A DNA stretch of 7,192 nt, taken from assembly GCA_013698055.1 (NCBI GenBank), contig JACCVS010000720.1, positions 1-7,192 on the forward strand, given 5' to 3'. A program made the position numbers and the translations under genes. Origin of the DNA: Acidobacteriota bacterium. Lineage in GTDB: Bacteria; Acidobacteriota; Blastocatellia; Pyrinomonadales; Pyrinomonadaceae. Under the pieces are notes generated by a model. It saw nothing but the letters and a program-made list of their open reading frames with translations, ran no database searches and was not told the DNA's origin. Shown in pieces: positions 1-5,724 of this stretch; positions within the stretch are counted from its first letter, which is position 1; every line of letters begins with the position of its first letter.

Positions 1-1935
1 AGCCTTCCCCCTTCGGCAGTCGAAGCCTTAGCCAATAACCCAGAAGTCAGTTACGTCGCTTTGGACAGAGAAGTCAAATTACTCGGCCACGTCTCGCTCA
101 CCACGGGCGCGGACGCGGCTCGCGCGATGGGCAGCACCACGCCGTACAACGGCACAGGCATCGGCATCGCCGTCATGGACTCCGGCATTTATTCCAATCA
201 CACTTCCTTTGACGGCTCTTCTGGTTCACGCATTGCAGCAAGTGTTGACTTCACGGGCGAGAGCCGGACGGATGACCCTTACGGCCACGGCAGTCACGTA
301 GCAGAGATTCTCGCAGGCAATGAAAACGTATCGCAGGGCGCATACATGGGCGTGGCCCCCAACGCGAAGATTATCAATCTTCGCGTTCTCAACTCGCAGG
401 GCAAAGGCTCCGTCTCCGGCTTGATGGGCGCACTCGACTGGGTGCTGGCCAATCGCGCGGCTCACAATATTCGCGTCCTTAACATGAGCCTCGGCACGGC
501 GGCGGTTGATTCTTACAAAAATGATCCGCTTTGCAAGTCCGTGCGCCGCCTGGTCGATGCCGGTATCGTCGTCGTGGCGGCGGCTGGCAACGAAGGAAAA
601 GACGGCAACGGCAATAAGGTTTACGGCCAAATTCATTCGCCCGGCAACGAGCCTTCAGTGATTACTGTCGGCGCTTCCAATAGCTTTGGCACAGACTCTC
701 GCTCGGATGACGCGGTCACCACCTACAGCTCACGCGGTCCGACTCGCAGCTACACGGTGGACTCATCTGGTGTCAAGCATTATGACAACCTGATTAAGCC
801 GGACGTGGTTGCGCCCGGAAACCGTGTTATCAGCGCCCAGTCTCCTAATAACTATCTTGTCGCCAACAACGCGACTCTTGACGCCAATGTAAGTGGCTCA
901 GCCGCAAGAGAGCAGATGTATTTAAGCGGGACTTCGATGGCGACACCGGTCGTTGCTGGCGCAGCAGCCTTGCTCTTGCAGGCCAACCCGAGCTTGACGC
1001 CGAACATGGTCAAGATGATCCTGATGTACACGGCGCAGCCGCTCGCGGGCTCCAATAATTTCGAGCAAGGTGCGGGGCAGATCAACCTAGAGGGCGCAAT
1101 GCGGTTGGCCAGGCTGATTCGCACGGATTTAACGGCAAGCACAGCGACGGGCGCTCCCCTGCTTTGCTCGACCTGCACGGCCCCGACCCCCCAAACGACC
1201 ATCTCCGGCTACACGTTCTCGTGGGGCCAGGGAGTCATTCTGGATCACACCTTCGGCACGGGGACGAACCTGATTACTAAATACCAAAAAATCTACGGCC
1301 TCGGCGTGCTGCTCGGCGACGGGACAGTTGAGAACAATGGCGTGCTACTAGGCGATGGCGTCCTGCTTGGCGATGGCGTGCTTCTAGGCGACAGCATCCT
1401 GACCAGTAGCGACACAGACTCTTCAACGCTGGGCATTACATTAAAAGAAGGAACAGTTTTCAAGAGCCACGGAGTCCTGCTGGGTGATGGCGTCCTGCTG
1501 GGCGATGGCGTGATGTTAGGCGACGGCGTCCTTTTAGGTGATGGCGTCCTTTTAGGTGATGGTGTGTTGCTCGGCGATGTCTTCGTCCAGGCCAATAACG
1601 CGCTGATTTATGGTGACACCAACGGCGGCACAATGAATATAGTGGCGGACCTGGCCCCGAAAGCACCTACCGGACTGGCGGCGACGGCTATCTCCACCAC
1701 TCAGATCAATCTCGTCTGGACCGACACGTCCAACAACGAAGACGGCTTCAAAATTGAGCGTTCACTTGACGGCAAAACCTACTCGCAAATCGCCGCAACC
1801 GGGCCTAACGTTAAAAATTTCTCCAGCACGGGACTGAGCGCAGGTAAGAAGTATTACTACCGCGTCTGCGCCTATCACAGTGGCGCCACCTCGGCTTACT
1901 CTAATGCTGTTTATGCAACGACCAAAAGTAGATAA
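1..1935 (+). CDS. Secreted subtilisin-like (S8) serine protease with GVLLGD repeat array and C-terminal Fn3 domain; 5' end outside window
   Basis: The reading frame is open from base 1 and continues leftwards, so the true start and any signal peptide lie outside the window. Residues here are counted from base 1 (644 seen). Residues about 1-27 resemble the end of an inhibitor I9 propeptide (ALANNPEVSYVALDREV). The S8 catalytic domain follows, about 40-370. Its catalytic Asp is D60 in AVMDSGI, His is H96 in YGHGSHVAEI, the oxyanion Asn is N197 in AAAGNEG, and Ser is S312 in SGTSMATPVVAG, so the enzyme should be active. Residues 435-526 carry ten GVLLGD-type hexapeptides in two blocks. Residues about 553-641 form a fibronectin type III domain (INLVWTD, GFKIERS, YYYRVCA). 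There is no LPXTG, PEP-CTERM or membrane anchor at the C-terminus. Family knowledge: such enzymes are made as zymogens, exported, and degrade extracellular protein. Fn3 and the repeats are probably spacer or binding modules (inference). Substrate is unknown. Confidence 0.95.
   Translation, partial: SLPPSAVEALANNPEVSYVALDREVKLLGHVSLTTGADAARAMGSTTPYNGTGIGIAVMDSGIYSNHTSFDGSSGSRIAASVDFTGESRTDDPYGHGSHVAEILAGNENVSQGAYMGVAPNAKIINLRVLNSQGKGSVSGLMGALDWVLANRAAHNIRVLNMSLGTAAVDSYKNDPLCKSVRRLVDAGIVVVAAAGNEGKDGNGNKVYGQIHSPGNEPSVITVGASNSFGTDSRSDDAVTTYSSRGPTRSYTVDSSGVKHYDNLIKPDVVAPGNRVISAQSPNNYLVANNATLDANVSGSAAREQMYLSGTSMATPVVAGAAALLLQANPSLTPNMVKMILMYTAQPLAGSNNFEQGAGQINLEGAMRLARLIRTDLTASTATGAPLLCSTCTAPTPQTTISGYTFSWGQGVILDHTFGTGTNLITKYQKIYGLGVLLGDGTVENNGVLLGDGVLLGDGVLLGDSILTSSDTDSSTLGITLKEGTVFKSHGVLLGDGVLLGDGVMLGDGVLLGDGVLLGDGVLLGDVFVQANNALIYGDTNGGTMNIVADLAPKAPTGLAATAISTTQINLVWTDTSNNEDGFKIERSLDGKTYSQIAATGPNVKNFSSTGLSAGKKYYYRVCAYHSGATSAYSNAVYATTKSR
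1303..1578 (+). repeat. Ten-copy hexapeptide (18-bp) coding repeat, consensus GVLLGD
   Basis: Copies start at 1303, 1339, 1357, 1375, 1471, 1489, 1507, 1525, 1543 and 1561. The first is isolated. Three tandem copies (1339-1392) then form block one and six tandem copies (1471-1578) form block two, separated by a Ser/Thr/Asp-rich spacer at 1393-1470. Nine copies read GVLLGD exactly and one reads GVMLGD. Both blocks are preceded by GTV plus a few residues (GTVENN at 1321, GTVFKSH at 1450), which suggests duplication of a larger unit. The phase LGDGVL fits the hexapeptide pattern [LIV]-[GAED]-x-x-[STAV]-x of left-handed parallel beta-helices, so a short solenoid is plausible, but that is inference. 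Confidence 0.93.
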
Positions 1936-1944
1936 TGAAGGGGG

Positions 1945-1983
1945 TGCGTGCCCGACAACCCGGCTTAAATCGGCGGGCACGCA
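1945..1983 (+). terminator. Perfect 10-bp hairpin after the protease gene (possible weak or Rho-assisted terminator)
   Basis: TGCGTGCCCG (1945-1954) is exactly complementary to CGGGCACGCA (1974-1983), with a 19-nt loop that can add a further CCG/CGG pairing (1960-1962 with 1971-1973). It begins 10 nt after the protease stop codon. No T-tract follows (TTCGCACACA), so it is not a textbook intrinsic terminator. It may end transcription with help or protect a 3' end. Its presence argues that this stretch is intergenic rather than coding. Confidence 0.5.
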
Positions 1984-2042
1984 TTCGCACACACTCAACT
2001 CAAGTGAGTAATACCAGGATTCAGGGCTTCATTAACTACCGC

Positions 2043-2046
2043 AGGA
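2043..2046 (+). promoter_or_regulatory. Ribosome binding site deciding the acetyltransferase start
   Basis: AGGA lies 8 nt upstream of the ATG at 2055. The alternative in-frame ATG at 1935 overlaps the protease stop codon, has no comparable site suited to it, and would place the hairpin at 1945-1983 inside the coding region. A further ATG at 2061 would be 14 nt from this site, which is too far. Confidence 0.6.
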
Positions 2047-2054
2047 CTCGTGTC

Positions 2055-2966
2055 ATGAACATGCAATCTGTAATCACAGCATCGCCGCGCAGCAGCCACT
2101 TAACCCAGCGCGTCCCAATCAAATCCCCCGGAGTAGAATCGCTCGCCGACGCTCAGAAGGCGGAAATTCTGACCTTCTTATCACAGCGCCCGCTTCACAC
2201 CGTTTACCTTGCCGGTTTCATCCTCGACAACGGTGTTGTCAGCCCTCTGAATCGCGGCTCATTCTACGGCTACCGCAACAGCGAAGGTCTCCTTGAAGGT
2301 GTTGCCCTCATCGGTCATGCCACTTTGTTTGAGATTCGCTCGGATGAAGCTCTGGTCGCCTTTGCCAGCCTCGCTCAAAAGTCATCACGCACGCACATGC
2401 TGCTTGGCGAAATGGAGAAGGTCGAAAATTTCTGGAATCTCTACAGCGCAGGCGGACAAGCGCCTCGACTGATGTGTCGCGAGTTATTGTTTGAGCAAAG
2501 CTTTCCTGTCGAAGTGAAAGAGCCAGTGCAGGGTCTGCGCCGCGCGACGCTTCGCGATCTCGAAATGCTGCTGCCCGTGCAGGCTGCGATGGCTTTCGAG
2601 GAGAGCGGCATCAATCCGATGGAGAAAGACCCCAGCGGCTTTCGCCTTCGCTGCGCGCGTCGCATCGAGCAAGGCAGAGTGTGGGTGCTGATTGAGAATG
2701 GCCGCCTGATCTTCAAAGCCGACATCATGTCGGACACGCCGGAAGTGATTTACATGGAAGGCATCTATATAGCTCCTGAGGATCGCGGGTGCGGCATCGG
2801 GCGTCGTTGTCTTTCGCAACTGACCAGAAACCTTCTCGCACGCACGAAGACCGTCTCGCTTTTGGTCAACGAGCAGAATGAGAGAGCCTCATCCTTCTAC
2901 CTTCAAGCAGGCTTTAAGCTGCGCGCTCATTACGACACAATTTTCTTACAACAAGCAGCTGCATAA
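2055..2966 (+). CDS. Two-domain GNAT-family N-acetyltransferase (DUF4081-like N-terminal region)
   Basis: This is a 303-residue cytoplasmic protein with no signal peptide. The C-terminal half (about 160-298) is a GNAT fold. It has strand beta-4 and motif A in EVIYMEGIYIAPEDRGCGIG, where R244-G249 (RGCGIG) matches the (Q/R)xxGx(G/A) acetyl-CoA pyrophosphate loop. Motif B follows in NEQNERASSFYLQAGFKLR. The N-terminal half (about 30-150: AEILTFLSQRPLHTVYLAGFI, then GYRNSEGLLEGVALIG) looks like the degenerate extra domain found in DUF4081-type GNAT proteins; that match is from memory and less certain. The reaction would be acetyl transfer from acetyl-CoA to an amine, but the acceptor cannot be read from sequence. 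The start at 2055 is chosen for its AGGA site and because the upstream 40 codons are Arg-rich and overlie a hairpin. The gene converges on the next one and shares a terminator with it. Confidence 0.88.
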   Translation: MNMQSVITASPRSSHLTQRVPIKSPGVESLADAQKAEILTFLSQRPLHTVYLAGFILDNGVVSPLNRGSFYGYRNSEGLLEGVALIGHATLFEIRSDEALVAFASLAQKSSRTHMLLGEMEKVENFWNLYSAGGQAPRLMCRELLFEQSFPVEVKEPVQGLRRATLRDLEMLLPVQAAMAFEESGINPMEKDPSGFRLRCARRIEQGRVWVLIENGRLIFKADIMSDTPEVIYMEGIYIAPEDRGCGIGRRCLSQLTRNLLARTKTVSLLVNEQNERASSFYLQAGFKLRAHYDTIFLQQAAA

Positions 2967-3018
2967 AAAGTAGGAATCAGGAGTCAAAGACAGTAAGATT
3001 CACCTGAGAGGAAAAGAT

Positions 3019-3062
3019 AAAAAACCGGAGAGGGCAGCCCGCTTGCAGGCTGCCCTCTCCGG
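3019..3062 (-). terminator. Strong bidirectional intrinsic terminator between convergent genes
   Basis: CCGGAGAGGGCAGCC (3025-3039) pairs perfectly with GGCTGCCCTCTCCGG (3048-3062), a 15-bp GC-rich stem with an 8-nt loop. Read on the minus strand, the stem is followed directly by six T (A-run at 3019-3024), the classic rho-independent form, 38 nt past the minus-strand stop. Read on the plus strand it is followed by CATCATTTCTTCTTT, weaker but T-rich, so it probably also ends the acetyltransferase transcript. Confidence 0.93.
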
Positions 3063-3099
3063 CATCATTTCTTCTTTAAGCAAAAGACTCTGAAAGTTT

Positions 3100-4671
3100 C
3101 TATCTGGGGCCGGAGGCGCGTACTGTCACTTCCGTGCCGCTCATCAGCTCAAGGTCGTCTTTGCCTTGAACGTAGACAGAGCCTGCGCCCGTACCCGCGC
3201 CGATGATCGCGCCGATGGCCGCACCCTTACCGCCACCCGCAATCGCGCCAATGATCGCACCGACAGCCCCGCCAATTCCTGCGCGTTGTGCTGTTGTGGT
3301 TGTTCGATTGTTATCCCTGACAGATCCTTCATTATCCACGCGAATGGTGTCGCCGTTGGCCATCCGTACCGATTCGGTGATTCCGGCGAACCTTCGGGTT
3401 GCGCCATCGCGCAGTTGGATGCTCTCAAAATTGAGAATCATCTCGGAGCGCCCTGAAATACGACCCGAACGATTGATGCCCGTGACATAACCGTTAATGG
3501 TTGCTCCCTGGTACTGCGACGGCTCACGCACCGTCATCGTGAAGCGATCATTCTCACGCGTATCCTGCGTCGTCAGATTGTTGTTGAGCACGGCAACGAT
3601 TTGTGTGCCGTCCGGGATGACGAAGTCCCCACTCGTGCCGACCGTCCCGGTGTTGGAGTAACCGGGGCCGCCGTTGTTAATGTCTAACTGCGCGATGTCC
3701 GAAGTCTTGTCATAGAGGCTAATAACCGTTATCGGCGCGCCCAGACCGATGTCTGTGATCCGTCGTGTGACGCGCAAACGTCGACCATTGTCAATCGGAT
3801 CGAACGTCACGCTAAAGTCATTACTCGTGTCTCCGGCAGAAGTGACGACCAATTGATCGCCATTCAATTCGGAGCGCACGCGAACTCTGCGCCCATTTGA
3901 GTTGGTCTCTGTTACATCAACGCCGTTAGCCTCAAAAGTGAACTGCGGAGCGCGTGATGAGGCGATAGTAACGCTGCGTCCGCGACGATCTATGGAGAGG
4001 GCGGTCGGTGATTCCAGACGAGCCGTCAGCGAATCAAGCGTCCTTTGACGATCTCTAAGAGGAAGAGTGCGCGTCGCCCGATCCGCGATGGCACGCGCGT
4101 CGTCGCTGCGCGTCGCGTCCAGACGATAAGTTCCCGTCAGACGATTCGAGGCGTTATTGCCCGACGGATAATTATTCGACGGATAGTTATTGTTTGGATT
4201 GTTGCTGGTCGGATAATTTCTATTGTTCCAACTCCACGAAACGCCGTAGATGCGTGCCAGTGAATTTAAGTCCACACGCAGATTCGCCCAATCGCTTTCG
4301 GGACGCGCGCCAAGACGACTGCGTCGCATGAAGCGATCTATCAGCGCCGCCTGATTAAGCACGTTCTGCACCTCTGCCGACGCATCCTGACGGTTGTTAA
4401 AACGATCACGCAACTGATCCGTTGCGGTTTCAAAGTCTCTCACGAATGCGTTGATGTCGTCCTCTGCGTTCGTGCTGTTAATGCGGCTTCGGTCAAGCGA
4501 AGCGTCCAGACTGGCACGGAAAACGTCTGTGCGATTCTCTATACGACGAATTATTTGCCGCACCTGCCGGTTATTCGTTTGATTCATGGTTACCTGTGCC
4601 TGCGCCGTCATTCCAAGACCGACGAGCGCGAGCACCAGCGCCACATTAAAAATTCTTCTAACTCGATTCAT
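3100..4671 (-). CDS. Exported glycine-zipper (YMGG-like) protein of unknown function
   Basis: This is a 523-residue protein. A signal peptide is clear (MNRVRRIF, then the hydrophobic ALVLALVGLG, cleavage probably after TAQA at residue 25). Residues about 30-145 are highly charged and probably helical. Residues 148-176 form an Asn/Tyr/Pro/Ser linker with tandem NNYPS. Residues about 178-333 look beta-rich (TGTYRLD, LSIDRRGRSVTIASS). A second beta region at about 348-458 starts FVIPDGTQIVAVLNNNL, which faintly recalls the IPxGT segment of TrbI/VirB10-type barrels (weak inference). Residues 464-496 are a glycine zipper (AGIGGAVGAIIGAIAGGG, then GAAIGAIIGAGTGAG) that could insert in or associate with a membrane, and a short beta tail ends the protein. 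The start is supported by GGAGGG (complement at 4679-4684) 7 nt upstream. Location is probably periplasm or outer membrane. Function is unknown; a structural envelope role is a guess. Confidence 0.9.
   Translation of the reverse strand: MNRVRRIFNVALVLALVGLGMTAQAQVTMNQTNNRQVRQIIRRIENRTDVFRASLDASLDRSRINSTNAEDDINAFVRDFETATDQLRDRFNNRQDASAEVQNVLNQAALIDRFMRRSRLGARPESDWANLRVDLNSLARIYGVSWSWNNRNYPTSNNPNNNYPSNNYPSGNNASNRLTGTYRLDATRSDDARAIADRATRTLPLRDRQRTLDSLTARLESPTALSIDRRGRSVTIASSRAPQFTFEANGVDVTETNSNGRRVRVRSELNGDQLVVTSAGDTSNDFSVTFDPIDNGRRLRVTRRITDIGLGAPITVISLYDKTSDIAQLDINNGGPGYSNTGTVGTSGDFVIPDGTQIVAVLNNNLTTQDTRENDRFTMTVREPSQYQGATINGYVTGINRSGRISGRSEMILNFESIQLRDGATRRFAGITESVRMANGDTIRVDNEGSVRDNNRTTTTAQRAGIGGAVGAIIGAIAGGGKGAAIGAIIGAGTGAGSVYVQGKDDLELMSGTEVTVRASGPR
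4163..4192 (-). repeat. 15-bp tandem repeat encoding NNYPS linker units
   Basis: GACGGATAATTATTC (4163-4177) is followed by GACGGATAGTTATTG (4178-4192), with 13 of 15 bases identical. On the coding (minus) strand they encode two consecutive NNYPS units. A looser relative (NYPTS) lies just upstream in the protein, around 4205-4225. The repeat probably reflects length variation of a flexible linker between the helical and beta regions of the glycine-zipper protein. Confidence 0.75.
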
Positions 4672-4846
4672 TACCTATCCCTCCACTTTCAAGTGTTTAT
4701 TGCTTAGTTTTTCCAAACATCGCAATCGGCACGGGCCTTTTCCTAGACCTCGCTTCCGACTGCTGTTACAAAGGGGAAAGGGGGAATTAATCCGAAGTAC
4801 GGGAACAGTAAAGAGGAGAGGCGTGAAACTTACTTTTCCAACAAGA

Positions 4847-4993
4847 GCTGACCTTCGCACATTCTCTATCTGCTAACAGGCAGATGATAAAATTAAAGCG
4901 TGCGAAGAGCGAATGCTGGCATCTTACCATGCCCTCGCACGGGGAACCAACTCGCCTAGTCTGATTCAGATAAAGACCAGCGGGTTGCCGTGC
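4847..4993. promoter_or_regulatory. Cluster of mutually exclusive inverted repeats (possible leader switch, small RNA or operator array)
   Basis: Segment 1 CTTCGCAC (4853-4860) pairs with segment 2 GTGCGAAG (4900-4907), and GCT/AGC (4847-4849, 4908-4910) can extend it. Segment 2, as CGTGCGA (4899-4905), also pairs with segment 3 TCGCACG (4935-4941). Segment 3, as GCACGG (4937-4942) plus AACC (4945-4948), also pairs with segment 4, GGTT (4983-4986) plus CCGTGC (4988-4993). Each pairing encloses its own small hairpin: ATCTGC/GCAGAT (4868-4885), GGCAT/ATGCC (4918-4933) and CTAGTCT/AGACCAG (4956-4980). The pattern could be an RNA switch on either strand, or three inverted copies of a TCGCAC operator. 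Pairings of this length can arise by chance, so confidence is low. Confidence 0.3.
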
Positions 4994-5143
4994 CAATTTG
5001 TTGTGCAATTATTGTGAATCTCTGTATGGTCGCGGTGACGAGTGGCGCACCTCTACCTATCCGGCTGTAAAACGAAGAAGATTGCTCCTCACTTTCTTCC
5101 AATCTATCAGGGTCGTCTGGTTATGCTATGCTTCCATCAATAC

Positions 5144-5150
5144 GGGAGGA
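5144..5150 (+). promoter_or_regulatory. Ribosome binding site of osmC, with two competing ATGs
   Basis: GGGAGGA is a strong site. It lies 10 nt before the ATG at 5161 that begins the OsmC frame, and only 3 nt before another ATG at 5154 in a different frame. The latter frame ends at 5291 after 45 residues with no recognisable domain, so 5161 is the functional start. Confidence 0.7.
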
Positions 5151-5160
5151 GTAATGCTTT

Positions 5161-5598
5161 ATGGATATGAAAGACGCGAAAGCCACTATCTATTTCGCCG
5201 GGGAAGACCTTTTTGTCGGCGTCAGCCCGAGCGGGCACGCGCAGGCGCTCGATACGAATCACGAGCGTGCGAGTGCGGCTTCACCTGTTGAATTGCTGCT
5301 GATCGCATTGGGTAGCTGCACGGCGGTAGATGTCATCTCCATTCTCAAGAAGAAGCGTGAACAAGTGACGGACTACCGCGTAGAGGTTCGGGGCGAACGG
5401 AGAGGTGAGCACCCACGCAGCTTTACCCGAATGGAAGTGCGCCACATCGTGCGCGGGCGCAACGTTTCGGAGAAAGCACTCGCGCAGGCCATTGAGCTTT
5501 CCGAAACAAAATATTGCAGCGTCGCCGCGACACTCCGCCCAACTGTCGAAATCATCTCAAGCTACGAGATTATCGAAGAGGATGCGTCGGGCAGTTAA
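5161..5598 (+). CDS. OsmC/YhfA-family thiol-dependent peroxidase
   Basis: This is a 145-residue cytoplasmic protein, the usual length for the OsmC/YhfA family. The first family cysteine is C53 in SPVELLLIALGSCTAVDVIS and the second is C119 in ELSETKYCSVAATLRP. Both conserved positions are filled, so a redox role is plausible. The N-terminal strands (ATIYFAGEDLFVGVSPSG) and the DYRVEVRGERR segment also fit the fold. Family knowledge: OsmC and Ohr proteins reduce organic hydroperoxides through a reactive Cys pair and act as dimers. The LLIALGSCTAVDV form is closer to the broad YhfA-like branch than to classic Ohr, so the physiological substrate is uncertain. The start at 5161 follows a GGGAGGA site. 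The gene stands 126 nt before the YARHG gene on the same strand, possibly but not clearly cotranscribed. Confidence 0.92.
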   Translation: MDMKDAKATIYFAGEDLFVGVSPSGHAQALDTNHERASAASPVELLLIALGSCTAVDVISILKKKREQVTDYRVEVRGERRGEHPRSFTRMEVRHIVRGRNVSEKALAQAIELSETKYCSVAATLRPTVEIISSYEIIEEDASGS

Positions 5599-5724
5599 TT
5601 CCGCGATGGGAACTCCTGCTTACTGCAAAATCAACCTTGCTAGTCGTCAACTGGGCGGACGGGAAGCCAAGTCTTAACAGGCGTCTCCCCATTCTCGTCA
5701 CTCCGACAGCTAAGGATAGTTCCA

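Larger units (their letters stand above)
4672..5160. other. 489-nt intergenic region between divergent genes, with several inverted repeats
   Basis: No convincing gene is present: the short open frames on both strands lack recognisable domains and one runs into osmC out of frame. The region should hold the promoters of both the glycine-zipper gene (leftward) and osmC (rightward). Three local hairpins and longer pairings cluster at 4847-4993 (see separate entry). TATGCT elements at 5122-5127 and 5127-5132 resemble -10 boxes for osmC, but no good -35 box is visible at the usual spacing. The segments 4690-4846 and 5010-5100 show nothing I can name. Confidence 0.6.

Noticed and set aside
1303..1578. 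Array mistaken for a CRISPR or RTX calcium-binding repeat
   Set aside because: Units are 18 bp, in frame and contiguous without unique spacers, so not CRISPR; the peptide lacks the GGxGxDxUx nonapeptide, so not RTX.
1293..1595. Minus-strand open frame with Pro/Ser/Arg/Thr tandem repeats
   Set aside because: It is the antisense reading of the GVLLGD array; the repetition is inherited from the coding strand and no ribosome site supports it.
4899..4993. tRNA-like or other known structured RNA
   Set aside because: No T-loop TTCGANNC, no acceptor/anticodon geometry and no CCA end; I recognise no known RNA family.
4787..5008. 73-codon minus-strand open frame in the intergenic region
   Set aside because: No domain, no convincing ribosome site, and it covers the inverted-repeat cluster.
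5099..5132. Sigma-70 promoter of osmC using TATGCT boxes
   Set aside because: The -10-like words are present, but sequences 16-18 nt upstream match TTGACA poorly, so I did not call a promoter.
4998..5291. 97-codon plus-strand open frame running into osmC
   Set aside because: It overlaps osmC out of frame and its composition (many Arg, Cys, Tyr) looks like a shadow of the real gene; only the internal ATG at 5154 is noted.
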